Shown in pieces: positions 1 through 18,599 of a stretch of DNA of 60,000 nt. Numbering within the stretch: the first letter of the stretch is position 1; every line of letters starts with the position of its first letter. This DNA comes from Tubiluchus corallicola (lineage: Eukaryota; Priapulida; Priapulimorpha; Priapulimorphida; Tubiluchidae), in the NCBI GenBank assembly GCA_030141605.1, contig JAQGDQ010000058.1:508352-568351 (forward strand), read 5' to 3'. The position numbers and the translations under genes are program-made. The notes beneath the pieces are model-generated. The model searched no databases. It was not told the DNA's origin and saw nothing but the letters and a program-made list of their open reading frames with translations.

Positions 1-134
1 GAACGAATACATGGATCTATGAATAGGCACAAGAACGTGCAAATAAACAAACGCATGACTGATTAATTTAAAAAATAATTCAACGATCGAATAAATGAAC
101 AAAATCAAATGAATGCCACAATTTGATAGCTTAC

Positions 135-801
135 CTCTAGATCTTTCAACCGCTTCCAAAGCAAATGTCTCTAAATCTGGCTTGTGTTCGTCTGAATCGT
201 ACGGGAAAATTCCCGGGGGTGGAAATGTTCCTGCCTGTTTCTGCATCTGGCGGATCAATGCTTGACCTTGCAATCTGGAGATCTTTTTACCATCGTCATA
301 GATGATTGATATATGTTCCCATTGAAATTCTGCCATAATCGCGAAAAAAATCTCCAAAAAGTTCTCTTGGTTGTAGGAAAGTCTAGATAGCAATGGATAC
401 TTGTATTTTTTCGCTAGCAAGTCGCCAACTCCAGTAATCATTGGAATTTTAAAAAAGGAAGACAGATAGCCAACAGGCGTAATATCGCTACTGCAACTAG
501 GGCCAACAAGCACAGACACATTAAATTTGTAAATTAATTCTGTTGCCCCTCCTGCGGCATATATTTCGTCACACGATTTGCCGTTTATAGTTTGATAATA
601 GTACAATTTCGTGGTATAATTCACGTTGTACCTGCTGAGCGAATAATTGATCGCTAGATCGATAGATGCCGCCACCTCCTCGCCATCGAAATTAGCATTG
701 GAGCTTCTCACTAGCAGTATACCCATTCTGGAGTGAATGTACCCTGTGACGAACTGTCCCACAAACAACAGCGCAGAGCTGATTATAGAAATCACTTTCA
801 T
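135..801 (-). CDS. ANF-receptor ligand-binding domain protein, first coding exon (partial)
   Basis: Exon of 222 codons plus one base, read leftward from an ATG at 801-799 to a clear donor (CTAGAG|GTAAGC) after base 135; the rest of the gene lies off the left edge. Residues 1-20 form a signal peptide (MKVISIISSALLFVGQFVTG). The remainder resembles the first lobe of a periplasmic-binding-like extracellular domain: GILLVRSS near residue 27, Cys77 and Cys103, and VGPSCSSDITPVGYLSSF around 99-116, followed by KIPMITGVGDLL and WEHISIIYDD. In natriuretic-peptide receptors and receptor guanylate cyclases the equivalent segment carries the GPxC...LA.FWNIPMI pattern, so that family is the best fit; a class-C GPCR ectodomain is the alternative. 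N-glycosylation sequons are at NYS, NYT and NVS. The catalytic or membrane part is not in the window, so the output activity is unknown. Confidence 0.72.
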
Positions 802-3800
802 TGCTTTTTAGTCACAGTTCGGCAACCTCTTTAACTCAATTGGATTTCTTCTTTGTACTAAAAAGTAGAAAATCGGCACAATGAACGGACATTATTTCAA
901 GCAGTAAATTAGTACAAAATAGTAATACAGTTTCTACTAAAATTTAAGTTGACATAAACCAATTTCACCGCACTGCAGCGTTGCTTTGGGGCATTTTAAG
1001 TTTTAAACATTTTGACGATTCCCGTTTATTATTAATTACTGATCATGATCGATTAAAACTTTTTCTATTTCTAAAAAGTGGTATCTAGAAATTTAACTGA
1101 ACCCTTTCTCTTCTACCAAATAGTAGTTGCTCCACTTAAACCACGTTTTCATTTCATAGATTAAAAAAACTGCCTAGTGATTTATTCCTGATCGATAAAC
1201 TGATCATGAATGATTTTATTAACGCTAATAATTTACCCAGAGCCCACTGCACGCCAATATTTTCGGCACGTGTACCGCTGGTTTTCAGTACTTACCCATT
1301 CAGACTCACTAGCTATTTCTTGTCCAAAGACAGTTCGGCCTTTTTCTTCTCTACCAGTTTAACTCTCAAAAATTTAACAATTGCAGATTCTGTCCAGTAA
1401 TCATTTTCTCTTTTTCGTCTCTGCCTATTCTTCAAAAATACGAACTTAGGTGGTATTTTTTGTAAGTTTTCATACCTGGCTAAGTGTTTCGTCCAGTATC
1501 CTCCAATTGTTTTCTTACTCTTTTTATGATAGTGCTGTATTCGATTTGAACGATGGTGCAGTCTATGTTTTAACTGTTAAATTTCGTAAAGCTTACGTAT
1601 TCTCTCTTTACCTAGAGTCAGTCTTTCTAGTACGACTCTATGTATAGATGAAAGTACCTTTTGAAAGATTGATTGCAAAGCGCTCTCTTAAACTTTTTAA
1701 CACTGCAGAATGCAAAAAATAAAGCCTTTCATCAACAGATGAAACGTTACTAATCCTGTTGACTGAGTAATTTGTAAATATGTATTCGTAATGTGTGTTT
1801 GTAAATACTTGAGATTTGTTATTTCCTGTTATTTGTTTTGTTACTAACTTTGATTGCATGTTGTAAAATATGCGAATAAAATAATATGTGTATATAAATC
1901 TACAATTTATCAATAGTTTGTCTATTGAATGAGTAACGTGTTCTTCCGTACCTACCTCTCTTAAACAATGTATAGGTCAGCACGACATTACAGCGAATGT
2001 CTTGTAGCGGGTACTCCGGGAGTGGACTTATTGTTCTTTCCTAATTAACACAGAGCGGCAACGCAAACAAAACGGCTAGGTTGGTTCGTTTTGGGTGCAA
2101 ATCGGCAAATTGTTTAGTAAGGCCGCTGTTTAGTAAGGTGCAAATTGCGTTTACTGTTACATATTTATAAACTGGATAGATTGCTTCCCACCTTTGATGC
2201 CCATTCATGTAACACCTCTGTTTTAACTGCTATTTCTGACTACTGTATAGAAATATCCTCATACTATGCACAGTATGCAATTTGTTTTGAAATAAAGAAC
2301 GTGTCGTTAGGAACCGACCTAACACAGTAACCTGTGCTGCCACAGAATTTAATAACTATAGAAGCTATCACTGTTTTTGCGTATACAAATATGTTACCTC
2401 CAGACAAAGTCATCCAGCTTAATGCGCTGGAGAAATGCTAGATTGTTGAAGTGCATGCTAACCTCAGCAGATGTTTAGGTGGGACAGTTTAAATTTGAAT
2501 TAACATTAGAAGTTTGTCACTAGTAAGCACGTAATTTAAGACACCCATTAAAAACTAGTTACTAGGCCTAACGCATCGTGTCTGCCACAAAATTATTAAC
2601 TAAGCAAAAAATAGCTCAAAATAAATATATATCTCGCACATAATTATGTAGCTTTTGTACCATGAAATACATAGTATGGAAGTTCAAACAGCAGTTCTAT
2701 TCTTATAGTGTGCATAAATTCATAATAAGAATTGGTAAATTTATCGTTTTTACAATAATGTTTTATACCACTATTACGTAGATCTTACATGCATTTGGTG
2801 CGTAATTACGGTACGGCATTTTTTGAAGGTACAAAATACATCATTTTTTCGTACCGTGCAGTACTGCCAGCCTTGTCTGTTATTAACCAAACGCAGGTCT
2901 CATTAGCACAGTGACTAGAATAATCGCAAGGAAATCACACAATTTTCTATTTACAATTGCCGTTCAACAATGTCAAACGTCAACAGGCCCAAAATCTGCG
3001 AATGCTTTATCGATTTGAATGTGTCACATACATACTATCGTATTCACGTGTCAGTTTCCCTCGTATAAGAATAGTTGATTTCCTTGTCGAGAAAAAACCC
3101 TGTTTGCTTTTAATTCCGACACAGAAGTGGTCGACAGCATTTCGAAATGCCCTCTATAGAGACTAGATCAATATTCTCATGTACAAGTAATTATAAATTC
3201 CACTGTGAGTGACAAGGAATAGAACTTTGTCAAAATCAATGTCATTGAGTATTTCGAAATCTGTTCGAAACTGCTCAATACACACATCAATATCACATTT
3301 AGTTTTCACAAACATAAATTGCTTGGCATATTGATTTCAAACGGATGCATTGAAATTATTAATTGTAATTTTTATCACACGTTTTAATGAATAGAGGCAA
3401 CAAAATGATGGGAATCTAGAATTGCTTGTAGCAATTATTCAACAAAGATGTCCGTTTAATTTAAAATTACATACTTGCGTTTGGGAAGAAATAAAATACG
3501 GAAAAAAGATTTTCGAGACACACTAAAAATCAGTTGGTTGCAAAACTATAAAAACGAAAGAAAAAACATCATTAATTTAAAGGATTATTACTGGAAAAGC
3601 CAGGAGTGTAAAAAAAGTGTTACCAGTAGTCTAACGCCACGATAGCTAGTATAATTTTACTTAAAAATCAGTTTTTAATGCTTTGTGTCAATGTGACTCT
3701 TGGGATGAATTTAAATAAATATAATAAATACTACTACTCTATAGACGCGGAATTTCATACTACAATTGGTAAATTTTATCGCCAATTTAAGATGCTTGTG

Positions 3801-4413
3801 TCGTAACATACAAAAATTGAGAACTTACAAGGTATTTTTATACCACTGTCAGAGAGAAGTGGCCGCATTTCAAAACTGCGATTTTCCAAAATTTAATTGA
3901 TGGACAGGAATAACTTATGTCCTCTCTATCGACTTACGAAAAAAATTACGTTCATCTCAGCTTAAAAAACGTAATGAAAAATCATGTATTTTTCATGACT
4001 GTTTTCTAGGTAGCTTCGCTTGTCATACTAGCCCATTCTCATCCTAACTAGTTAGTTCATTGAAACAGGTTGTTGCAATGAATCCAAACATAGTTGAGAC
4101 ACATTTGCTGGTTCAAAGTTTTTCGCGAATTTTCCTTGATATTGAGATGTTTCTGTCCTGCCACAACTATATAGTTTCTACATTAAATATGCACTACGGT
4201 TGAATGGTAAACTTTCTCTTGCGTGAAGGTGAACTTAAAAACTGTTCCAGTGGAGGTGCAAAAATAAATGTAATGCAGTAAAGAAGGCTGACATTAGTAA
4301 GTTAATGTAGGCGTGTCATAAATGTTTTTTGGCAGAATAAAAAATGTTTTAGTTTCACTAGCTACGGTCTAGTTATATTACCATTCCTCCAGCAGAGTAA
4401 TGATGGTTAAGAA
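802..4413. other. 5' flank of the ANF-receptor gene; no gene seen
   Basis: AT-rich DNA upstream of the leftward receptor gene. The few open frames here are 60-90 codons, lack splice context and resemble nothing I recognise. The promoter presumably lies just right of 801, but I see no convincing TATA box. A 12-base word TGTTTAGTAAGG occurs twice near 2110-2140. Confidence 0.5.
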
Positions 4414-4482
4414 GCCACGGCTTAACTGGTTAGTACTCAGTAGTTTTAATCCTGCGACCCGAGTTCGAATATCAGTGGGGCC
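4414..4482 (+). repeat. tRNA-like sequence (tRNA-derived SINE head or tRNA pseudogene)
   Basis: The segment has an A-box-like stretch (GGCTTAACTGGTTAGTAC) and, about 30 bases later, a B-box-like GAGTTCGAATATC, spaced as in a tRNA gene or tRNA-derived SINE. The acceptor ends pair poorly and the T stem is imperfect, so a functional tRNA is unlikely. What follows (4483-5300) shows no coding content. Confidence 0.4.
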
Positions 4483-5309
4483 TAAAATTTTCGTGCTCGA
4501 ACCATAAAGTTATGACCAAGTTTATTAATTGTTATCTCAGTCACAATGCATACAGGTTCTGTTAATCTTAATTCCGTAAATATGGAGCGTGACAGTCGTA
4601 AATTTAGCCTTAGGTTCAATAGTCATGGCAGTTGAAAGAATGCACCAATGCCAGCAATATTTCTACTGTCGTTTGTACATCGACGAATGGATCTATCATC
4701 TGTTCTAAACTTGGCTTCTGTTTGTGACATTTATTTTCCCATAGATAGTTGCATGAAGAACTGTTACTTGTCTATGTTGACGTGCATTTTACTAGTTAAC
4801 CTTACGGCAATCGTACCGTGTACGTTGTCACATTACAGTACAATTGCCAGGGTTGTAACTACTAGGCCTCGTTTTTAACTTTTAACTTTATACTTAACTT
4901 TAACTCTACTTTACGCACTAGGACTCTTGTGCAATCATAACTTATTAGGCTTTGCTTAACTGGTTGGTAGCTTAATATTTTCTTTAAGCACAACAATAGC
5001 TGTCCGATTTATGAAGCGGCGTCTTCTTATTAGCCTTTTTTTTTAAGAAACGCCACTAGTAAATTTTGTTTTTTTCCACATACCTTTAGCGACTGGATTT
5101 AACATGTTTAGTATTCAATTTAGTTATTACTATTACCTCTTCTTAAGAATACCACTATTAATTTACTCTTGTACTGCTATTCTCATTTCTTCTTAGTTTG
5201 CTACATTGTATTTACTATTGTCTTACGAAGTAAACAAATCATATTTTGGGCATAGTTTTACCGCTGCATGAGTTGCTCCCTACTCCTTAATATATTTTCC
5301 CATTGATAC

Positions 5310-8230
5310 AGGATGATTGACAACAACCAATATAGGGCTTCTATCGGGCACGCACATTTTTATATTATCGCGCCATGCTAGAATAATTTTAACTAGGTTT
5401 TCAAATACCGTTTACAAATCCAAGTCTGTTGTATTTGCCTTTCTAATGCTGTTCTTGTTGTTATGCGGTGATATTCATACGAATCCCGGCTCTAAATCGT
5501 CTACGTTAAAATTTCTTGCTAGCAAACGTTCGTAGTTTAACAGCAAAGCTGACTGAATTGTCGAACATAGCTTTAGAACAGTGGTTTCCAAACTTTCTCG
5601 GACCGTTACCCAAATCGGGAAACCCGGTCGTGTCCATTACCCCCCACCTAGTACTACTTCTCCAACTCAAAAAGTAAACACACGTATATGCCACAAGCAA
5701 GCAAAATTATTTATGTTTGCTCGTGACATAAATAAATTTCCAGGTGTTGTTGTTGTAGGCAGTCTCTTCAAGAAGAAAACTACGTAAAATGCATTCCGAG
5801 TGAAGTTTTAAAAATTTTCAGAGGGGTGCCCGTTACCCCCCCCAAAAAAACCATATTACCCCCAGGGGGTAATTTACCCCTACTTTGGGAACCACTGCTT
5901 TAGAACATACGTACGACTTTCTCTGTCTGACGGACGTACTGTTGACACAGATTTGTCTTCATGATCGCCAGGTTTCGGTTGGCGGAGATCTAGCAATCTA
6001 CGTTGGCAACCACCTTTCATCTCGTCGCCTTGTAAACTACAAAACATCCAATCAGGAAAACAGGAAATCATGTGGGTTGAAATAACTACTAGTGGCATTT
6101 AATATGTGTATACGTTGTATACCGTTTTCCAACATGTCAAAGCTTAGACTCCTACGAAAATTTCATTGATGACCTTCAGCCATCATATGATAATATACTT
6201 CACACTTTACCTCCCTTTACTAATTATTTTTTATTTTTATGCTAAAATGTGAGTTTAATGCGAAAAACAGTAGATGGTTCTGTTCAGGGGACGAATTTAC
6301 TGCCGGTAATAAATTATTTCATTTTGTCTCAAGTAATAATTTAACCTAGCTTATGCATGAGCCCAATTGTATCACCGAATTATCCAGTAGTTTATTGGAT
6401 TTGGTAATTACCGATTCACCTAGTTATTTTGTCGAATGTACCACCGTAGCTCCAAAAAGTAACTGTGATCATTGCCCAGTTTTGTGTCGCATGTCCCTAA
6501 AATTAACACTGCCCACGTCCTACACTAGGAAAGTATATTACTAAGAACAAGCTGATTGGGCATAACTTAATCCTATCGTTGATACCAATTGGGGGCATCC
6601 AAATGCTTAGCCTGATATTGATCAATACTGTGTCTATTTTACCAAACAGTTTCAATCATTAACCGACCTATACATCGTTGTTACCATCCGACCCTAAAAA
6701 CAAAACCTAGTATAATATCTATTGTTGTCGCTTGCGTAGGCACAAAAATCGTATGTGGAACAAGTTTAAGAAACATTCAAACATACGTAATAGGCAAATT
6801 TTCATCAAAGCCAGAAATAATTACAATAAATGTCGATCTGCAAGTAAAGCAAATCACTACGAAAATTTATCTGTTCGGTTATCAAATCCTGACACTACCA
6901 GCAAAACCTGGTGGAAACTTTCGAAATCTGTGTATGATAACAAGTATTATTTGTGTCTACACTCCTTGATGGAAGGACCCAGTTTGATCACTTTTGACAT
7001 TGATAAAAAACTAATACTTTCAGTTCTTTCTTTTGTGCTCACTATACAGTAGATTCACTCAATGATGTACCTCTATTTTTTTACAAAACCAGCGAAAGGT
7101 TACTCAGTGTTAATATAACCCCTAATGTAGTTCAGGACGTTCTTTTAAGCTTAAATACATCAAAAGCATCAGGTAGCGATTCCATTAGCTTTTAAAGAAA
7201 ACTGTTGAGTCTATTTCAACCTATCTTCGTGTGTTATTTAATTCATCTGTAGGCCAAACATCGATTTTTCCCAAAACCTGGAAGAAGGCCAATGTTTGTC
7301 CAATTTTTAAAAAGATAATCGTCAACTAAAACAATTATAGGCCTGCGTTACTTCTACCTTGTCTGTCAAAGGTATTGGAAAGAATTGTTTATAAATATCT
7401 GCTTGATTACCTTATTGTGGATAATTATTTACTGACATTTAGAAACTCTGGATTCAAACCACACTGATGGTACTATTTATCAGCTTCTTCATATAATGCA
7501 CAATATTCCTCAGGCACTGGATGCCGGATTTGATGTAAGGGATGTCTTCCTAAAATCATCTCTAAAGCATTTGATAAGGTCTGGCATTGGGATCTGCTGT
7601 TTAAACTCAAACAAGTCGGTATAATAGGGAATGTGCTAAAATGGTTCGAAAACCTAACCGTTGTCAGCGTGTTGTATTAAATGGTAAATACTCTGACTAT
7701 GGCTTCACAAATGCTGGTGTCCCCCAAGGTTCCGTTCTTGGTCCAGTTTTATTTTTAATATGATATGTTAAACGTTACTATCAATGCTGAAAAAACGATG
7801 TTATGTTATTTAGTCGAAAACCTGTCACACCCCTCAGCCACTGCTTTATCTTAACAACAATGTTTTAACAACTGTTAGTTCGCACAAACATCTTGGTCTA
7901 TACCTCCAACCTAATACGAAATGGGATGTTCATATACTGCATTCAACAGGTTGTACAGATTTCAGTGGTAATATTATTGGTAAAAAATGTTCGTGTGGCT
8001 ATTATATTGAATTTATTACCCATTATTTACTCGAGTGCCCTCTATATGCTGTAGCAGAGAGCAACTCATACACAAGTTATCCAATTTGTACTTTAATAAT
8101 ATTATTCCATTTGACATTATTCTTTTGGATACTGAATCTCTAACTAGTATACTCTTAAATGGTAGTACCCTTCTAAACAATGACCAAGATATAGTTATAT
8201 TTGATATTGTTTAAACATATATAAAAATAC
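5310..8230 (+). mobile_element. Decayed non-LTR retrotransposon (CR1/L2-type LINE ORF2 relic)
   Basis: Broken translations in several frames match a LINE ORF2 in order: the N-terminal signature LLLCGDIHTNPGS near 5452-5490, endonuclease fragments (DFLCLTDVLL near 5915; SLLDLVITDSPS and CDHCPVLC near 6385-6480), a basic linker (6732-6950, RNRQIFIKARNNYNKCR), then reverse-transcriptase pieces (YRPALLLPCLSKVLERIVYK near 7335-7395; AGVPQGSVLGPVLFL near 7710-7760). The frame then jumps to the region after the palm (VNAEKTML-like near 7780), so the YxDD catalytic box is missing, and a second deletion joins to a Cys-rich C-terminal piece (CSCGYYIEFITHYLLECPLY near 7990-8050). Many stops and frameshifts make it inert. 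A hAT MITE interrupts it at 5579-5897. Outer limits are approximate. Confidence 0.82.
5579..5897. mobile_element. hAT-type MITE, 319 bp, nested in the LINE
   Basis: The ends are inverted repeats: CAGTGGTTTCCAAAC on the left and the complement CAGTGGTTCCCAAAG on the right. The element is flanked by perfect 8-bp direct repeats CTTTAGAA (5571-5578 and 5898-5905), the target-duplication length of hAT transposons. The interior has no transposase; it has C/G runs near the right end (ACCCCCC and GGGGGTAA blocks). Removing it rejoins the LINE endonuclease reading, so it inserted after the LINE. Confidence 0.93.
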
Positions 8231-9540
8231 TCGTCGATTCGTTTATTAGTGTGGTACATTTTATGCCTTTTACTTATTAGTACGTAGCATTGTACTAATA
8301 TATGTATTTCATCGTATATTAATCTATTTCTACGTATTTCATCTGCAAATAGTTACACCACCGGTATACCATTTCTTCTTCCTGATGCCTCTTTGTCAGT
8401 GGTTGCTTTGGCTAAAGGTTTTATTTGTGTCTTTTTGACAGTAATAAAAATGTGGTTATGTAAAAAAAGTATGCCAGCAGAGAAAACACACATACGCAGA
8501 ATGTTAAAAAACGCCAACGAACGAACACGTTTTTTGTAAATTATACTAATAAGTACACCAAATACAGTACTTACCATAGTTAATCAGCCTATTACATACA
8601 ATGCTGCTATTTTCATTACTGAACACAAATTCAAAGTGTAATAAATCCGTCTCTCAAAGACTTAAAATAGACAAATCCTGACTAAACTGATTTTTTATTG
8701 GTACTCCGTTTATAGGTCTCGTTGGCTTCGTCACAGAGCAATTCAGAAGTTGTTCACAGCTAGCAACCTCGCAGACATTTTAAAAGCTGCACACAACAGC
8801 TAATGTAATACGTCTATGGTGACTCTATACGTTTATAACTAACGTACGCGAATACGTCAGCGTGGCTTATTGCTATTTGCCGGAGTTAGGCGCGCGCACT
8901 GTGTACTAAGCATGCAAGTGACAATAATATGAACGTTATTATTTTACCTTATTATAATTATAATACACGAAGACAGCTACATAATACGCTATTATAGGCT
9001 ACATTGCGCACAAAATGTACAAAACTTTAAAGGTGTTAATGGCAATTCGTAATGTTACCGTTTCATGTCATTTGATGGCGCCACGAGTTTTCATAATGTT
9101 TTACAATGAAGTTTGTTGAGTACCAGTGCCGTCATTTATGGAATGCACTATTGGTCAAATAATAGCTAGCAGACCTTTTGCCAAAGCACAGATATTGCTC
9201 AACGGTTGATAAATTGTATTGTCATTTATCTCACTAAAATGAATTATTTTGCAAAGATCTATTAATTCGTTCTACTGCTAGAAATATTACAATTAGATGA
9301 GCTACACTTATCCATTTTCCAAACAACTATGTGTGCCTTTCAACAAGTGCATAACTTTCATTTTTTTGTTAGGTATAATATTGTTATGTTGTGCATTTAT
9401 GTTATAAACTGTGTTGTTATGTTTTTTAAAAGCTAATTTATGTTCCCTTACGCAACCTAAATAAATAAATGATAGAACAAATGTACATGGAATGGAAGAA
9501 TGAACAAAGGAATAATTACATAAACGCGAGAATGAATTAG
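8231..9540. other. Intergenic; no gene seen
   Basis: AT-rich DNA with short chance reading frames on both strands. There is a short alternating GCGCGCGC block near 8891. I see no protein similarity, terminal repeats or RNA signature. Confidence 0.4.
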
Positions 9541-9860
9541 AATATATGAATAAATTGAAATCAAGCAACCAATCAACCAGCCAACTAACCAAGAACCAGC
9601 AAACTGACAAATTAACTAACTAACTAGCCAATTAACTAAATGACTGACTAACTAGCCCTAACTGACTAACTACTAGTTGGTTGATTGACTGATTGACTGA
9701 CTGACCGACCGTCCGGCCGACCAACTTACCGACTGACTGACAGACGAACAAACAAACAAACGAACGAATCAATAAGCAAACAAGCAAGCCAACCAGCTAG
9801 TCAAGCAACGAAGTATCAACCAAAAAACCATCTAACCAACGAACAAACTGAACACCAACC
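9541..9860. repeat. Degenerate tetranucleotide tract (AACT/GACT/AACC-type)
   Basis: About 320 bp with strong 4-base periodicity whose word drifts along the tract: ACTA, GACT, GATT, GACC, then CAAA, GAAC and CAAG. The period is kept although the word changes, as in an old expanded microsatellite. A similar but purer tract is at 13424-13628. Confidence 0.75.
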
Positions 9861-10231
9861 AAACATTTGATCAGTGAACTAGTTCTAATTTAAGGAATGA
9901 ACGAAGCAGCCAGCATATCGGATTGAATCTATTTGAGCTTTAATCGCAAGCCTGGATGCCAGCAGACTGTGGTTTTCTTCATCTTCGTAAACCACGTGAT
10001 CTTGTCTATCAGAGAGGCGCATTTAATTCCCGTGAAGTTAACACCAATGCTCACGAATCACGAGCCGTCATCATATCGAAACAGCTAAATTCATTCCAGG
10101 AAAAAATCTTTTCACTTTTATCTTTTTTCGTTCAACTAACATACTGTAATGTGTAAGTCCGTATAAATCCAGGAATACATTTCGTTTGGTGATAGTTTGC
10201 ATAGTAATGCTCAAAAAGTTAAATAAGTAAA

Positions 10232-15550
<5,319 letters not shown>

Positions 15551-18490
15551 AATGAGAGAATTGTTAAGTAAGTAAATTGAGCTTGAACGATTTCACACCT
15601 TTTTTAATGCGAAATTCATGTCTACGACGTGTGCACGAAAAGTTTTTGTGAAAAGTGGGGTTTATGTGCAATTTTTGCTATCTTTTTAATCGTGCCTTTA
15701 ATTTAAACATTAATGCCGCTGAAAACTGGTTTTGTCAATCGTTCTTGAGCGGTTTAACGCCTAAAACGTGAGTGAAGTTGAGCTGAATGATTTTCACTTC
15801 AACTTGGCATGTTTCTTATAAAATTTAATCAGTATGTCAACAAAGAAATTCTTTTAATAAGACTTGCACAGCTACATATCATATGTAATTAGCGTGATGT
15901 CATGGTCGTAGTATGTGATTGGCACATTTGTGCTTGGTCGGTACCTTTTAGACCTTTCACTTTAAAAATCTCAGAATTTTATAATAACACCTGCTTTAAT
16001 TAGCTGTACATATTCGAAACAAACAAATAGTCTCAGTGAAAAGGCATTCACAACTGTGGGCTCACAGATATTACGGCTGAACTATATAAAACAAAAAACT
16101 AATGTAATCGAAAGTGTTAGTTGTATAGACCTAATTTGTGCAGCAACATTTATAGTGAATTTTTGTTACTGTAGTAATTACAATACAAATTCATCGTGGC
16201 TTACATAATTTATAAACGCGGTCCACAAAAAGCCATTGTTATTATGATTTTAAAATAATTTTGACGGCGTAGTTTTAATAGGGGGATTAAGGCATATAAT
16301 CAGGTACTTTGCGGGAAAAGAGCCAAATTTGACCCAGGCGAATCTCTTGTAACTTGGAATTTTTTGTGGCATGGAATGGCAAGTCTTCTATGGATTGCGT
16401 TAAGACACCACAACTACTTGTGCGGGAAGTGCATATAAGTAGCGCCATAGTTTTAACAAGGTTAACTGTAACTTCAGAAGATTCACCGGTACCAACATGC
16501 ACTTAAGCTTCATATTCGCAGTACACAGTAGAAAACACGCTTAGTTTTCAGCGAACAAAAAATGTTTATTAGTCTTGGCTACATACTATACTGTACTATA
16601 CTGATGATTCGAGTTTTTAAGCTAAGTAATGATTAAGTATTCGTATTTCAACTACATATATCTTAATTTTTTAGTTTGGTTGGGTACTATTAAGCACCTA
16701 TTTATTTATTTTGTCATTTAACATTACGATTGATATAATTGTCATTTTCATCGTTATATATATATATATATATGGTAATATTAAGTGAAGAAATAAATAA
16801 ATCATAAATACCGTTTATATAAGTTTTTGTAAAAGAACTGTCTGTGTTTGTAGATATAATTTACGTATTTACTTTATACTTGTTTTGCGGTTTATTTTAT
16901 TTATTTTTGAATATTTATTCTACTTTATCTGAAACATTTATAAGATATACAATATTTTTAAAAGACGACATTTATAGCAGTTTATAATTCCTCTGCGCTA
17001 ACCTGTATACATCATATGAAACAACAAATAAGATTAAATTTACATAAGTTCAGATTGGATAAATTTCACAATACGAACATTAAAAATACACGAAAAAAAT
17101 CAATAAAATATATTTGCGATAAAAGTGTATCGCGAATATAAGAGGTCGTTCATATTTACGTTGAAAACACGTAAGACTGGGCACTAAGTGTATTCTCTCA
17201 CTTCCCTGTAGTGTCTACCCAAATAAAACATGCACACTTTGTACACTTCACTAAGCTATTGAAAAAAATTGGCGAGTGACAATATTAAACAGCAGAAAAT
17301 CTCTAACCAAGTATTTGCAACCAGACCAAAGTTATGGTTACGAAGATGATGAAGCTATACGTGAAAACAGCTAGGATTTCAAAAATTTTCTGATAAAAAG
17401 GTCGAGGGAAAATCTAGGAAGTATAAAATCAGAAATTGCAGAAATTTGATTGCTTCTGAAAAGCCAAGACCTGCATTGAGAGCCATAGGTCTAAATTCAA
17501 TTTAAAATTCAATGAACACAGGTTACCGATACTTATTATGTAATATTAAGGGTAATAAACTACACTTAGTTAGTACCATACAGTATACAGCATGTATAAT
17601 CCTAACACACATGTACCGTTGAACTTAATACAATATTATTTTAAAAAATAAATTTTGAGGATGTGGCGGGGACCCCGGGGGAGTTGACCATTGAAGAAGG
17701 TGGCGCTAAGAACACCTGCTTAGCGCATCAAATTCCCCTGTCTATGATATAACTAATTACAAAGGGAATGCGCTTACGAAACTTTGCAAAACTTTAACCT
17801 CTCGGTTTTTTATTAAAGTGCGTGGAAAATCGTGTGACCTCCGACAACCTACTTGGACGCGCAACTTGTATTATATTACTTGTGTAAAAGCACTCCTGTT
17901 TATAGTGAAATCCTGATAGTCGCCAATGCTTTTGCTTTTTTTACAAGGTCCGCTTTAACAAGATGAATTATTTAGAACATTGTTAAAAAGTATCGTCATT
18001 CAATCATTATATAATCGAACAAAACATGACTGCTTAATATGGTTGTCATATGTCGAATATACGACAATGGGGTGCTGCTGCCATTGGCCTGGCCGGTCAG
18101 CTATACTGACGATTTAACAATTTTAGCATCTAGCGCAAAAGTATTATAAGAGATGCTACTGATCTGTTATGCTAATGAATACGACACAAGTTTTGTGAAT
18201 ATACAGGGTGACAAAATTAAAAGTAAATGCATTTGATTTAAAGCGCTAAAAACATACAATGAAAAAAAATCGATATCCACGTATTATGCATTCGGTACGC
18301 CACTCACCTGGTGTGATATGGTCATCCATCTTAGAACACATTTGTCCTTTGACTTATTATCACAGTTTCTATGGAAGACAGATAATTGTAAATTAAAGCG
18401 CGTAAGCATTGGTGCCTCCCATATAGAACACACACTTATATATTACCTTATACTGTCTTGTTATTGATATTATCTGTATCAAAGTAAACA
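15551..18490. other. Intergenic 3' of the Fuseless-like gene; no gene seen
   Basis: AT-rich sequence with a short (TA)n at 16755-16774. A 71-codon leftward frame at 16287-16502 has no recognised similarity or splice context. No polyadenylation signal is obvious directly after 15550; an AATAAATAAAT cluster lies near 16790. Confidence 0.45.
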
Positions 18491-18594
18491 TGTGCCACTT
18501 TACATACTTTTCCATTTGTGCCTTTTTTCCTGTGCCATTTTACCTACTTTTTCATTTGTGCCATTTTTCCTGTGACATTTTTACTTCGCACAGT
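18491..18594 (+). repeat. Degenerate short-unit array (TTTGTGCCATTTTTCC type)
   Basis: Five or six imperfect copies of a roughly 16-18 bp unit of the form TGTGCCATTTTTCCTG or TGTGCCATTTTACCTACT. Related words occur near 18960-18995, throughout 36711-36824 and near 40757, always in the same orientation. The 98-codon frame that starts here is mostly repeat translation. Confidence 0.7.
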
Positions 18595-18599
18595 AGTGA

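Noticed and set aside
5880-6098. 72-codon leftward frame over the LINE
   Set aside because: Antisense shadow of the LINE endonuclease region.
9541-9860. Possible CRISPR-like or regulatory repeat array
   Set aside because: Four-base periodicity with drifting words and no spacers; a decayed microsatellite in a eukaryotic genome.
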